Part shown: piece after piece, positions 18,701 through 31,599 of the stretch | Position numbering within the stretch: the stretch's first letter is position 1 | Layout: the number at the start of each line of letters is the position of its first letter | Source: Hippasteria phrygiana | Lineage: Eukaryota; Echinodermata; Asteroidea; Valvatida; Goniasteridae | Reading direction: 5' to 3' | Length of the DNA stretch: 64,000 nt | Assembly (NCBI GenBank): GCA_037893225.1 | Contig: JAZGUH010000555.1 | Span: 496,001-560,000 of the forward strand | The notes under the pieces: model-generated | The model's database searches: none | Told to the model about the DNA's origin: nothing | What the model saw: only the letters and a program-made list of their open reading frames with translations | Program-made: the position numbers and the translations under genes

Positions 18701-21700
18701 GTTAAGAATATAAAAATTAGTGTTAGGGTTAAGGTTCGAGTGCAAGTGTTACAGTGCAAGTGTTAGGGTTAAGGTTCGAGTGCAAGTGTTACAGTGCAAG
18801 TGTTACAGTGCAAGTGTTACAGTGCAAGTGTTACAGTGCAAGTGTTGCAAGTGTTACAGTGCAAGCGTTACAGTGCAAGTGTTACAGTGCAAGTGTTACA
18901 GTGCAAGTGTTACAGTGCAAGTGCTAGTGATCGGGTTAGAATGTGAGAGTAAGAGAGAAGGAAAGTCAGAGGTAGAGAGAGTGTTTGACTTACTCATCTA
19001 CTAAACAGCGTAGGTCTATTGTGCTGATCTAGGCCTGCATGCTGTCTATCTCACTAGGCCATTCCAGTTCTGTCCATGATGATATTGGGTGGCCTCGAGG
19101 TCTTGACAGCCAGGAGCCAGATGTTGATCTCTCCTGAAGTTGATCTCTCCTGAAGTTGATGGAAAAATAGAGTAAGCGAGTTAGGAATATTAAAATTAGT
19201 GTTAGAGTTACGGGTTTGAGTTCAAGTGTTAGGGTTAAGGTTCGAGTGCAAGTGTTACAGTGCAAGTGTTACAGTGCAAGTGTTACAGTGCAAGTGTTAC
19301 AGTGCAAGTGTTACAGTGCAAGTGTTGCAAGTGTTACAGTGCAAGCGTTACAGTGCAAGTGTTACAGTGCAAGTGTTAGTGATCGGGTTAGAATGTGAGA
19401 GTAAGAGAGAAGGAGAGTCAGAGGTAGAGAGAGTGTTAGACTTACTCATCTACTAAACAGCGTAGGTCTATTGTGCTGATCTAGGCCTGCATGCTGTCTA
19501 TCTCACTAGGCCATTCCAGTTCTGTCCATGATGATCTTGGGTGGCCTCGAGGTCTTGACAGCCAGGAGCCGGATGTTGATCTCTCCTGAAGTTGATGGAA
19601 AAATAGAGCAAGCGAGTTAAGAATATAAAAATTAGTGTTAGGGTTAAGGTTCGAGTGCAAGTGTTACAGTGCAAGTGTTAGGGTTAAGGTTCGAGTGCAA
19701 GTGTTACAGTGCAAGTGTTACAGTGCAAGTGTTACAGTGCAAGTGTTACAGTGCAAGTGTTACAGTGCAAGTGTTACAGTGCAAGTGCTAGTGATCGGGT
19801 TAGAATGTGAGAGTAAGAGAGAAGGAAAGTCAGAGGTAGAGAGAGTGTTTGACTTACTCATCTACTAAACAGCGTAGGTCTATTGTGCTGATCTAGGCCT
19901 GCATGCTGTCTATCTCACTAGGCCATTCCAGTTCTGTCCATGATGATATTGGGTGGCCTCGAGGTCTTGACAGCCAGGAGCCAGATGTTGATCTCTCCTG
20001 AAGTTGATCTCTCCTGAAGTTGATGGAAAAATAGAGTAAGCGAGTTAGGAATATTAAAATTAGTGTTAGAGTTAAGGGTTTGAGTTCAAGTGTTAGGGTT
20101 AAGGTTCGAAGGCAAGTGTTACAGTGCAAGTGTTACAGTGCAAGTGTTACAGTGCAAGTGTTACAGTGCAAGTGTTACAGTGCAAGTGTTACAGTGCAAG
20201 TGCTAGTGATTGGGTTAGAATGTGAGAGTAAGAGAGAAGGAGAGTCAGAGGTAGAGAGAGTGTTTGACTTACTCATCGACTAAACAGCGTAGGTCTATTG
20301 TGCTGATGTAGGCCTGCATGCTGTCTATCTCACTAGGCCATTCCAGTTCTGTCCATGATGATCTTGGGTGGCCTCGAGGTCTTGACAGCCAGGAGCCAGA
20401 TGTTGATCTCTCCTAAAGTTGATCTCTCCTGAAGTTGATGGAAAAATAGAGTAAGCGAGTTAAGAATATTAAAATTAGTGTTAGAGTTAAGGGTTTGAGA
20501 TCAAGTGTTAGGGTTAAGGTTCGAGGGCAAGTGTTACAGTGCAAGTGTTACAGTGCAAGTGTTGCAAGTGTTACAGTGCAAGTGTTACAGTGCAAGTGCT
20601 AGTGATCGGGTTAGAATGTGAGAGTAAGAGAGAAGGAAAGTCAGAGGTAGAGAGAGTGTTTGACTTACTCATCTACTAAACAGCGTAGGTCTATTGTGCT
20701 GATCTAGGCCTGCATGCTGTCTATCTCACTAGGCCATTCCAGTTCTGTCCATGATGATATTGGGTGGCCTCGAGGTCTTGACAGCCAGGAGCCAGATGTT
20801 GATCTCTCCTGAAGTTGATCTCTCCTGAAGTTGATGGAAAAATAGAGTAAGCGAGTTAGGAATATTAAAATTAGTGTTAGAGTTAAGGGTTTGAGTTCAA
20901 GTGTTAGGGTTAAGGTTCGAAGGCAAGTGTTACAGTGCAAGTGTTACAGTGCAAGTGTTACAGTGCAAGTGTTACAGTGCAAGTGTTACAGTGCAAGTGT
21001 TACAGTGCAAGTGCTAGTGATTGGGTTAGAATGTGAGAGTAAGAGAGAAGGAGAGTCAGAGGTAGAGAGAGTGTTTGACTTACTCATCGACTAAACAGCG
21101 TAGGTCTATTGTGCTGATGTAGGCCTGCATGCTGTCTATCTCACTAGGCCATTCCAGTTCTGTCCATGATGATCTTGGGTGGCCTCGAGGTCTTGACAGC
21201 CAGGAGCCAGATGTTGATCTCTCCTAAAGTTGATCTCTCCTGAAGTTGATGGAAAAATAGAGTAAGCGAGTTAAGAATATTAAAATTAGTGTTAGAGTTA
21301 AGGGTTTGAGATCAAGTGTTAGGGTTAAGGTTCGAGGGCAAGTGTTACAGTGCAAGTGTTACAGTGCAAGTGTTGCAAGTGTTACAGTGCAAGTGTTACA
21401 GTGCAAGTGCTAGTGATCGGGTTAGAATGTGAGAGTAAGAGAGAAGGAGAGTCAGAGGTAGAGAGAGTGTTAGACTTACTCATCTACTAAACAGCGTAGG
21501 TCTATTGTGCTGATCTAGGCCTGCATGCTGTCTATCTCACTAGGCCATTCCAGTTCTGTCCATGATGATCTTGGGTGGCCTCGAGGTCTTGACAGCCAGG
21601 AGCCAGATGTTGATCTCTCCTAAAGTTGATCTCTCCTGAAGTTGATGAAAAAATAGAGTAAGCGAGTTAAGAATATTAAAATTAGTGTTAGAGTTAAGGG

Positions 21701-24700
21701 TTTGAGTTCAAGTGTTAGGGTTAAGGTTCGAGGGCAAGTGTTACAGTGCAAGTGTTGCAAGTGTTACAGTGCAAGTGTTGCAAGTGTTACAGTGCAAGTG
21801 TTACAGTGCAAGTGCTAGTGATCGGGTTAGAATGTGAGAGTAAGAGAGAAGGAGAGTCAGAGGTAGAGAGAGTGTTAGACTTACTCATATACTAAACAGC
21901 GTAGGTCTATTGTGCTGATCTAGGCCTGCATGCTGTCTATCTCACTAGGCCATTCCAGTTCTGTCCATGATGATCTTGGGTGGCCTCGAGGTCTTGACAG
22001 CCAGGAGCCGGATGTTGATCTCTCCTGAAGTTGATGGAAAAATAGAGTAAGCGAGTTAAGAATATAAAAATTAGTGTTAGGGTTAAGGTTCGAGTGCAAG
22101 TGTTACAGTGCAAGTGTTAGGGTTAAGGTTCGAGTGCAAGTGTTACAGTGCAAGTGTTGCAAGTGTTACAGTGCAAGCGTTACAGTGCAAGCGTTACAGT
22201 GCAAGTGTTACAGTGCAAGTGTTACAGTGCAAGTGCTAGTGATCGGGTTAGAATGTGAGAGTAAGAGAGAAGGAAAGTCAGAGGTAGAGAGAGTGTTTGA
22301 CTTACTCATCTACTAAACAGCGTAGGTCTATTGTGCTGATCTAGGCCTGCATGCTGTCTATCTCACTAGGCCATTCCAGTTCTGTCCATGATGATATTGG
22401 GTGGCCTCGAGGTCTTGACAGCCAGGAGCCAGATGTTGATCTCTCCTGAAGTTGATCTCTCCTGAAGTTGATGGAAAAATAGAGTAAGCGAGTTAGGAAT
22501 ATTAAAATTAGTGTTAGAGTTAAGGGTTTGAGTTCAAGTGTTAGGGTTAAGGTTCGAAGGCAAGTGTTACAGTGCAAGTGTTACAGTGCAAGTGTTACAG
22601 TGCAAGTGTTACAGTGCAAGTGCTAGTGATCGGGTTAGAATGTGAGAGTAAGAGAGAAGGAGAGTCAGAGGTAGAGAGAGTGTTTGACTTACTCATCGAC
22701 TAAACAGCGTAGGTCTATTGTGCTGATCTAGGCCTGCATGCTGTCTATCTCACTAGGCCATTCCAGTTCTGTCCATGATGATCTTGGGTGGCCTCGAGGT
22801 CTTGACAGCCAGGAGCCAGATGTTGATCTCTCCTAAAGTTGATCTCTCCTGAAGTTGATGGAAAAATAGAGTAAGCGAGTTAAGAATATTAAAATTAGTG
22901 TTAGAGTTAAGGGTTTGAGATCAAGTGTTAGGGTTAAGGTTCGAGGGCAAGTGTTACAGTGCAAGTGTTACAGTGCAAGTGTTGCAAGTGTTACAGTGCA
23001 AGTGTTGCAAGTGTTACAGTGCAAGTGTTACAGTGCAAGTGCTAGTGATCGGGTTAGAATGTGAGAGTAAGAGAGAAGGAGAGTCAGAGGTAGAGAGAGT
23101 GTTAGACTTACTCATCTACTAAACAGCTTAGGTCTATTGTGCTGATCTAGGCCTGCATGCTGTCTATCTCACTAGGCTATTCCAGTTCTGTCCATGATGA
23201 TCTTGGGTGGCCTCGAGGTCTTGACAGCCAGGAGCCGGATGTTGATCTCTCCTGAAGTTGATGGAAAAATAGAGTAAGCGAGTTAGGAATATTAAAATTA
23301 GTGTTAGAGTTAAGGGTTTGAGTTCAAGTGTTAGGGTTAAGGTTCGAAGGCAAGTGTTACAGTGCAAGTGTTACAGTGCAAGTGTTACAGTGCAAGTGTT
23401 ACAGTGCAAGTGTTACAGTGCAAGTGTTACAGTGCAAGTGCTAGTGATCGGGTTAGAATGTGAGAGTAAGAGAGAAGGAGAGTCAGAGGTAGAGAGAGTG
23501 TTAGACTTACTCATCTACTAAACAGCGTAGGTCTATTGTGCTGATCTAGGCCTGCATGCTGTCTATCTCACTAGGCCATTCCAGTTCTGTCCATGATGAT
23601 CTTGGGTGGCCTCGAGGTCTTGACAGCCAGGAGCCGGATGTTGATCTCTCCGGAAGTTGATGGAAAAATAGAGTAAGCGAGTTAAGAATATAAAAATTAG
23701 TGTTAGGGTTAAGGTTCGAGTGCAAGTGTTACAGTGCAAGTGTTAGGGTTAAGGTTCGAGTGCAAGTGTTACAGTGCAAGTGTTACAGTGCAAGTGTTAC
23801 AGTGCAAGTGTTACAGTGCAAGTGTTGCAAGTGTTACAGTGCAAGCGTTACAGTGCAAGTGTTACAGTGCAAGTGTTACAGTGCAAGTGTTACAGTGCAA
23901 GTGCTAGTGATCGGGTTAGAATGTGAGAGTAAGAGAGAAGGAAAGTCAGAGGTAGAGAGAGTGTTTGACTTACTCATCTACTAAACAGCGTAGGTCTATT
24001 GTGCTGATCTAGGCCTGCATGCTGTCTATCTCACTAGGCCATTCCAGTTCTGTCCATGATGATATTGGGTGGCCTCGAGGTCTTGACAGCCAGGAGCCAG
24101 ATGTTGATCTCTCCTGAAGTTGATCTCTCCTGAAGTTGATGGAAAAATAGAGTAAGCGAGTTAGGAATATTAAAATTAGTGTTAGAGTTAAGGGTTTGAG
24201 ATCAAGTGTTAGGGTTAAGGTTCGAGGGCAAGTGTTACAGTGCAAGTGTTACAGTGCAAGTGTTGCAAGTGTTACAGTGCAAGTGTTGCAAGTGTTACAG
24301 TGCAAGTGTTACAGTGCAAGTGCTAGTGATCGGGTTAGAATGTGAGAGTAAGAGAGAAGGAGAGTCAGAGGTAGAGAGAGTGTTTGACTTACTCATCGAC
24401 TAAACAGCGTAGGTCTATTGTGCTGATCTAGGCCTGCATGCTGTCTATCTCACTAGGCCATTCCAGTTCTGTCCATGATGATCTTGGGTGGCCTCGAGGT
24501 CTTGACAGCCAGGAGCCGGATGTTGATCTCTCCTGAAGTTGATGGAAAAATAGAGTAAGCGAGTTAGGAATATTAAAATTAGTGTTAGAGTTAAGGGTTT
24601 GAGTTCAAGTGTTAGGGTTAAGGTTCGAAGGCAAGTGTTACAGTGCAAGTGTTACAGTGCAAGTGTTACAGTGCAAGTGTTACAGTGCAAGTGTTACAGT

Positions 24701-25700
24701 GCAAGTGTTACAGTGCAAGTGCTAGTGATCGGGTTAGAATGTGAGAGTAAGAGAGAAGGAGAGTCAGAGGTAGAGAGAGTGTTAGACTTACTCATCTACT
24801 AAACAGCGTAGGTCTATTGTGCTGATCTAGGCCTGCATGCTGTCTATCTCACTAGGCCATTCCAGTTCTGTCCATGATGATCTTGGGTGGCCTCGAGGTC
24901 TTGACAGCCAGGAGCCGGATGTTGATCTCTCCGGAAGTTGATGGAAAAATAGAGTAAGCGAGTTAAGAATATAAAAATTAGTGTTAGGGTTAAGGTTCGA
25001 GTGCAAGTGTTACAGTGCAAGTGTTAGGGTTAAGGTTCGAGTGCAAGTGTTACAGTGCAAGTGTTACAGTGCAAGTGTTACAGTGCAAGTGTTACAGTGC
25101 AAGTGTTGCAAGTGTTACAGTGCAAGCGTTACAGTGCAAGTGTTACAGTGCAAGTGTTACAGTGCAAGTGTTACAGTGCAAGTGCTAGTGATCGGGTTAG
25201 AATGTGAGAGTAAGAGAGAAGGAAAGTCAGAGGTAGAGAGAGTGTTTGACTTACTCATCTACTAAACAGCGTAGGTCTATTGTGCTGATCTAGGCCTGCA
25301 TGCTGTCTATCTCACTAGGCCATTCCAGTTCTGTCCATGATGATATTGGGTGGCCTCGAGGTCTTGACAGCCAGGAGCCAGATGTTGATCTCTCCTGAAG
25401 TTGATCTCTCCTGAAGTTGATGGAAAAATAGAGTAAGCGAGTTAGGAATATTAAAATTAGTGTTAGAGTTACGGGTTTGAGTTCAAGTGTTAGGGTTAAG
25501 GTTCGAGTGCAAGTGTTACAGTGCAAGTGTTACAGTGCAAGTGTTACAGTGCAAGTGTTACAGTGCAAGTGTTACAGTGCAAGTGTTGCAAGTGTTACAG
25601 TGCAAGCGTTACAGTGCAAGTGTTACAGTGCAAGTGTTAGTGATCGGGTTAGAATGTGAGAGTAAGAGAGAAGGAGAGTCAGAGGTAGAGAGAGTGTTAG
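12756..25700. repeat. Higher-order repeat, 6680-bp period, two copies
   Basis: Copy 1 (12756-19435) has landmark spacings 412, 415, 396, 415, 396, 405, 421, 387, 419, 399, 463, 419, 419, 399, 463, 452. Copy 2 (19436 to about 25700) repeats this series but lacks one 419-bp monomer, so its offset falls from 6680 to 6261 bp beyond about 24.4 kb. Diagnostic bases include ATATTGGG in the core and GATTGGGTTAG before the GA tract. Within each copy, shorter duplications are visible, such as the repeated 415/396 pair. The segment 1-1.7 kb is a partial third relative. Confidence 0.92.
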
Positions 25701-28116
25701 ACTTACTCATCTACTAAACAGCGTAGGTCTATTGTGCTGATCTAGGCCTGCATGCTGTCTATCTCACTAGGCCATTCCAGTTCTGTCCATGATGATCTTG
25801 GGTGGCCTCGAGGTCCTGACAGCCAGGAGCCGGAGGTTGATCTCTCCTGAAGTTGATCTCTCCTAAAGTTGATGGAAAAATAGAGTAAGCGAGTTAAGAA
25901 TCATAAAATTAGTGTTAGAGTTACGGGTTTGAGTTCAAGTGTTAGGGTTAAGGTTCGAGGGCAAGTGTTACAGTGCAAGTGTTACAGTGCAAGTGTTACA
26001 GTGCAAGTGTTACAGTGCAAGTGTTACAGTGCAAGTGTTACAGTGCAAGTGTTACAGTGCAAGTGTTACAGTGCAAGTGTTACAGTGCAAGTGCTAGTGA
26101 TCGGGTTAGAATGTGAGAGTAAGAGAGAAGGAGAGTCAGAGGTAGAGCGTGTGTTTGACTTACTCATCTACTAAACAGCGTAGATCTATTGTGCTGATCT
26201 AGGCCTGCATGCTGTCTATCTCACTAGGCCATTCCAGTTCTGTCCATGATGATCTTGGGTGGCCTCGAGGTCTTGACAGCCAGAAGCCGGATGTTGATCT
26301 CTCCTGAAGTTGATGGAAAAATAGAGTAAGCGAGTTAAGAATATTAAAATTAGTGTTAGAGTTAAGGGTTTGAGTTCAAGTGTTAGGGTTAAGGTTTGAG
26401 TGCAAGTGTTACAGTGCAAGTGTTAGGGTTAAGGTTCGAGTGCAAGTGTTACAGTGCAAGTGTTACAGTGCAAGTGTTACAGTGCAAGTGTTACAGTGCA
26501 AGTGTTACAGTGCAAGTGTTACAGTGCAAGTGTTACAGTGCAAGTGTTACAGTGCAAGTGTTAGTGATCGGGTTAGAATGTGAGAGTAAGAGAGAAGGAG
26601 AGTCAGAGGTAGAGAGAGTGTTTGACTTACTCATCGACTAAACAGCGTAGGTCTATTGTGCTGATCTAGGCCTGCATACTGTCTATCTCACTAGGCCATT
26701 CCAGTTCTGTCCATGATGATCTTGGGTGGCCTCGAGGTCTTGACAGCCAGGAGCCAGATGTTGATCTCTCCTAAAGTTGATGGAAAAATAGAGTAAGCGA
26801 GTTAAGAATATTAAAATTAGTGTTAGAGTTAAGGGTTTGAGATCAAGTGTTAGGGTTAAGGTTCGAGGGCAAGTGTTACAGTGCAAGTGTTACAGTGCAA
26901 GTGTTGCAAGTGTTACAGTGCAAGTGTTACAGTGCAAGTGCTAGTGATCGGGTTAGAATGTGAGAGTAAGAGAGAAGGAGAGTCAGAGGTAGAGAGAGTG
27001 TTACACTTACTCATCTACTAAACAGCGTAGGTCTATTGTGCTGATCTAGGCCTGCATGCTGTCTATCTCACTAGGCCATTCCAGTTCTGTCCATGATGAT
27101 CTTGGGTGGCCTCGAGGTCTTGACAGCCAGGAGCCGGATGTTGATCTCTCCTGAAGTTGATGGAAAAATAGAGTAAGCGAGTTAGGAATATTAAAATTAG
27201 TGTTAGATTTAAGGGTTTGATTTCAAGTGTTAGGGGTAAGGTTCGAAGGCAAGTGTTACAGTGCAAGTGTTACAGTGCAAGTGTTACAGTGCAAGTGTTA
27301 CAGTGCAAGTGTTACAGTGCAAGTGTTACAGTGCAAGTGCTAGTGATCGGGTTAGAATGTGAGAGTAAGAGAGAAGGAGAGTCAGAGGTAGAGAGAGTGT
27401 TAGACTTACTCATCTACTAAACAGCGTAGGTCTATTGTGCTGATCTAGGCCTGCATGCTGTCTATCTCACTAGGCCATTCCAGTTCTGTCCATGATGATC
27501 TTGGGTGGCCTCGAGGTCCTGACAGCCAGGAGCCGGAGGTTGATCTCTCCTGAAGTTGATCTCTCCTAAAGTTGATGGAAAAATAGAGTAAGCGAGTTAA
27601 GAATAATAAAATTAGTGTTAGAGTTACGGGTTTGAGTTCAAGTGTTAGGGTTAAGGTTCGAGGGCAAGTGTTACAGTGCAAGTGTTACAGTGCAAGTGTT
27701 ACAGTGCAAGTGTTACAGTGCAAGTGTTACAGTGCAAGTGTTGCAAGTGTTACAGTGCAAGCGTTACAGTGCAAGTGTTACAGTGCAAGTGTTAGTGATC
27801 GGGTTAGAATGTGAGAGTAAGAGAGAAGGAGAGTCAGAGGTAGAGAGAGTGTTAGACTTACTCATCTACTAAACAGCGTAGGTCTATTGTGCTGATCTAG
27901 GCCTGCATGCTGTCTATCTCACTAGGCCATTCCAGTTCTGTCCATGATGATCTTGGGTGGCCTCGAGGTCCTGACAGCCAGGAGCCGGAGGTTGATCTCT
28001 CCTGAAGTTGATCTCTCCTAAAGTTGATGGAAAAATAGAGTAAGCGAGTTAAGAATCATAAAATTAGTGTTAGAGTTACGGGTTTGAGTTCAAGTGTTAG
28101 GGTTAAGGTTCGAGGG

Positions 28117-28346
28117 CAAGTGTTACAGTGCAAGTGTTACAGTGCAAGTGTTACAGTGCAAGTGTTACAGTGCAAGTGTTACAGTGCAAGTGTTACAGTG
28201 CAAGTGTTACAGTGCAAGTGTTACAGTGCAAGTGTTACAGTGCAAGTGTTACAGTGCAAGTGTTACAGTGCAAGTGTTACAGTGCAAGTGTTACAGTGCA
28301 AGTGTTACAGTGCAAGTGTTACAGTGCAAGTGTTACAGTGCAAGTG
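28117..28346 (+). repeat. Expanded 14-bp minisatellite, about 16 units
   Basis: A homogeneous 230-bp tract of CAAGTGTTACAGTG, joint longest in the window. It produces a 555-bp landmark spacing. The equivalent tract near 2.1 kb is one 14-bp unit shorter. Confidence 0.95.
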
Positions 28347-29945
28347 CTAGTGATCGGGTTAGAATGTGAGAGTAAGAGAGAAGGAGAGTCAGAGGTAGAG
28401 CGTGTGTTTGACTTACTCATCTACTAAACAGCGTAGATCTATTGTGCTGATCTAGGCCTGCATGCTGTCTATCTCACTAGGCCATTCCAGTTCTGTCCAT
28501 GATGATCTTGGGTGGCCTCGAGGTCTTGACAGCCAGAAGCCGGATGTTGATCTCTCCTGAAGTTGATGGAAAAATAGAGTAAGCGAGTTAAGAATATTAA
28601 AATTAGTGTTAGAGTTAAGGGTTTGAGTTCAAGTGTTAGGGTTAAGGTTTGAGTGCAAGTGTTACAGTGCAAGTGTTAGGGTTAAGGTTCGAGTGCAAGT
28701 GTTACAGTGCAAGTGTTACAGTGCAAGTGTTACAGTGCAAGTGTTACAGTGCAAGTGTTACAGTGCAAGTGTTACAGTGCAAGTGTTACAGTGCAAGTGT
28801 TACAGTGCAAGTGTTACAGTGCAAGTGTTACAGTGCAAGTGTTAGTGATCGGGTTAGAATGTGAGAGTAAGAGAGAAGGAGAGTCAGAGGTAGAGAGAGT
28901 GTTTGACTTACTCATCGACTAAACAGCGTAGGTCTATTGTGCTGATCTAGGCCTGCATACTGTCTATCTCACTAGGCCATTCCAGTTCTGTCCATGATGA
29001 TCTTGGGTGGCCTCGAGGTCTTGACAGCCAGGAGCCAGATGTTGATCTCTCCTAAAGTTGATGGAAAAATAGAGTAAGCGAGTTAAGAATATTAAAATTA
29101 GTGTTAGAGTTAAGGGTTTGAGATCAAGTGTTAGGGTTAAGGTTCGAGGGCAAGTGTTACAGTGCAAGTGTTACAGTGCAAGTGTTGCAAGTGTTACAGT
29201 GCAAGTGTTACAGTGCAAGTGCTAGTGATCGGGTTAGAATGTGAGAGTAAGAGAGAAGGAGAGTCAGAGGTAGAGAGAGTGTTACACTTACTCATCTACT
29301 AAACAGCGTAGGTCTATTGTGCTGATCTAGGCCTGCATGCTGTCTATCTCACTAGGCCATTCCAGTTCTGTCCATGATGATCTTGGGTGGCCTCGAGGTC
29401 TTGACAGCCAGGAGCCGGATGTTGATCTCTCCTGAAGTTGATGGAAAAATAGAGTAAGCGAGTTAGGAATATTAAAATTAGTGTTAGATTTAAGGGTTTG
29501 ATTTCAAGTGTTAGGGGTAAGGTTCGAAGGCAAGTGTTACAGTGCAAGTGTTACAGTGCAAGTGTTACAGTGCAAGTGTTACAGTGCAAGTGTTACAGTG
29601 CAAGTGTTACAGTGCAAGTGCTAGTGATCGGGTTAGAATGTGAGAGTAAGAGAGAAGGAGAGTCAGAGGTAGAGAGAGTGTTAGACTTACTCATCTACTA
29701 AACAGCGTAGGTCTATTGTGCTGATCTAGGCCTGCATGCTGTCTATCTCACTAGGCCATTCCAGTTCTGTCCATGATGATCTTGGGTGGCCTCGAGGTCC
29801 TGACAGCCAGGAGCCGGAGGTTGATCTCTCCTGAAGTTGATCTCTCCTAAAGTTGATGGAAAAATAGAGTAAGCGAGTTAAGAATAATAAAATTAGTGTT
29901 AGAGTTACGGGTTTGAGTTCAAGTGTTAGGGTTAAGGTTCGAGGG

Positions 29946-30147
29946 CAAGTGTTACAGTGCAAGTGTTACAGTGCAAGTGTTACAGTGCAAGTGTTACAGT
30001 GCAAGTGTTACAGTGCAAGTGTTACAGTGCAAGTGTTACAGTGCAAGTGTTACAGTGCAAGTGTTACAGTGCAAGTGTTACAGTGCAAGTGTTACAGTGC
30101 AAGTGTTACAGTGCAAGTGTTACAGTGCAAGTGTTACAGTGCAAGTG
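29946..30147 (+). repeat. Expanded 14-bp minisatellite, about 14 units
   Basis: A 202-bp run of CAAGTGTTACAGTG without 9-bp variants. Its counterpart one higher-order period upstream (27664-27795) is shorter and contains a 9-bp unit and a CAAGCG variant. This shows that tract replacement or homogenisation occurs within otherwise matching monomers. Confidence 0.94.
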
Positions 30148-30900
30148 CTAGTGATCGGGTTAGAATGTGAGAGTAAGAGAGAAGGAGAGTCAGAGGTAGA
30201 GAGAGTGTTTGACTTACTCATTGACTAAACAGCGTAGGTCTATTGTGCTGATCTAGGCCTGCATGCTGTCTATCTCACTAGGCCATTCCAGTTCTGTCCA
30301 TGATGATCTTGGGTGGCCTCGAGGTCTTGACAGCCAGGAGCCAGATGTTGATCTCTCCTAAAGTTGATCTCTCCTGAAGTTGATGGAAAAATAGAGTAAG
30401 CGAGTTAAGAATATTAAAATTAGTGTTAGAGTTAAGGGTTTGAGTTCAAGTGTTAGGGTTAAGGTTCGAGGGCAAGTGATACAGTGCAAGTGTTACAGTG
30501 CAAGTGTTGCAAGTGTTACAGTGCAAGTGTTACAGTGCAAGTGTTACAGTGCTAGTGATCGGGTTAGAATGTGAGAGTAAGAGAGAAGGAGAGTCAGAGG
30601 TAGAGCGTGTGTTTGACTTACTCATCTACTAAACAGCGTAGATCTATTGTGCTGATCTAGGCCTGCATGCTGTCTATCTCACTAGGCCATTCCAGTTCTG
30701 TCCATGATGATCTTGGGTGGCCTCGAGGTCTTGACAGCCAGAAGCCGGATGTTGATCTCTCCTGAAGTTGATGGAAAAATAGAGTAAGCGAGTTAAGAAT
30801 ATTAAAATTAGTGTTAGAGTTAAGGGTTTGAGTTCAAGTGTTAGGGTTAAGGTTTGAGTGCAAGTGTTACAGTGCAAGTGTTAGGGTTAAGGTTCGAGTG

Positions 30901-31130
30901 CAAGTGTTACAGTGCAAGTGTTACAGTGCAAGTGTTACAGTGCAAGTGTTACAGTGCAAGTGTTACAGTGCAAGTGTTACAGTGCAAGTGTTACAGTGCA
31001 AGTGTTACAGTGCAAGTGTTACAGTGCAAGTGTTACAGTGCAAGTGTTACAGTGCAAGTGTTACAGTGCAAGTGTTACAGTGCAAGTGTTACAGTGCAAG
31101 TGTTACAGTGCAAGTGTTACAGTGCAAGTG
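30901..31130 (+). repeat. Expanded 14-bp minisatellite, about 16 units
   Basis: A 230-bp homogeneous run preceded by two telomere-like TTAGGGTTAAGG segments. It produces the largest single-monomer spacing in the window, 579 bp (30674 to 31253). Confidence 0.95.
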
Positions 31131-31599
31131 CTAGTGATCGGGTTAGAATGTGAGAGTAAGAGAGAAGGAGAGTCAGAGGTAGAGAGAGTGTTAGACTTAC
31201 TCATCTACTAAACAGCGTAGGTCTATTGTGCTGATCTAGGCCTGCATGCTGTCTATCTCACTAGGCCATTCCAGTTCTGTCCATGATGATCTTGGGTGGC
31301 CTCGAGGTCTTGACAGCCAGGAGCCGGATGTTGATCTCTCCTGAAGTTGATGGAAAAATAGAGTAAGCGAGTTAGGAATATTAAAATTAGTGTTAGAGTT
31401 AAGGGTTTGAGTTCAAGTGTTAGGGGTAAGGTTCGAAGGCAAGTGTTACAGTGCAAGTGTTACAGTGCAAGTGTTACAGTGCAAGTGTTACAGTGCAAGT
31501 GTTACAGTGCAAGTGTTACAGTGCAAGTGCTAGTGATCGGGTTAGAATGTGAGAGTAAGAGAGAAGGAGAGTCAGAGGTAGAGAGAGTGTTTGACTTAC

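Larger units (their letters stand above)
25700..30250. repeat. Higher-order repeat, about 2281-bp period, two copies
   Basis: Five-monomer pattern with landmarks 25759, 26216, 26683, 27063, 27462, then 27914, 28469, 28964, 29344, 29743. Most counterparts are 2281 bp apart; others are 2155, 2253 or 2356 bp apart because of minisatellite length changes. Shared rare bases include GGTCCTGACAGCC with GCCGGAGG, CTGCATACTG, GTTACACTTAC, and TTAGATTTAAGGG with GATTTCAAG. The 1901-3289 stretch of the left block belongs to the same family. Confidence 0.9.
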
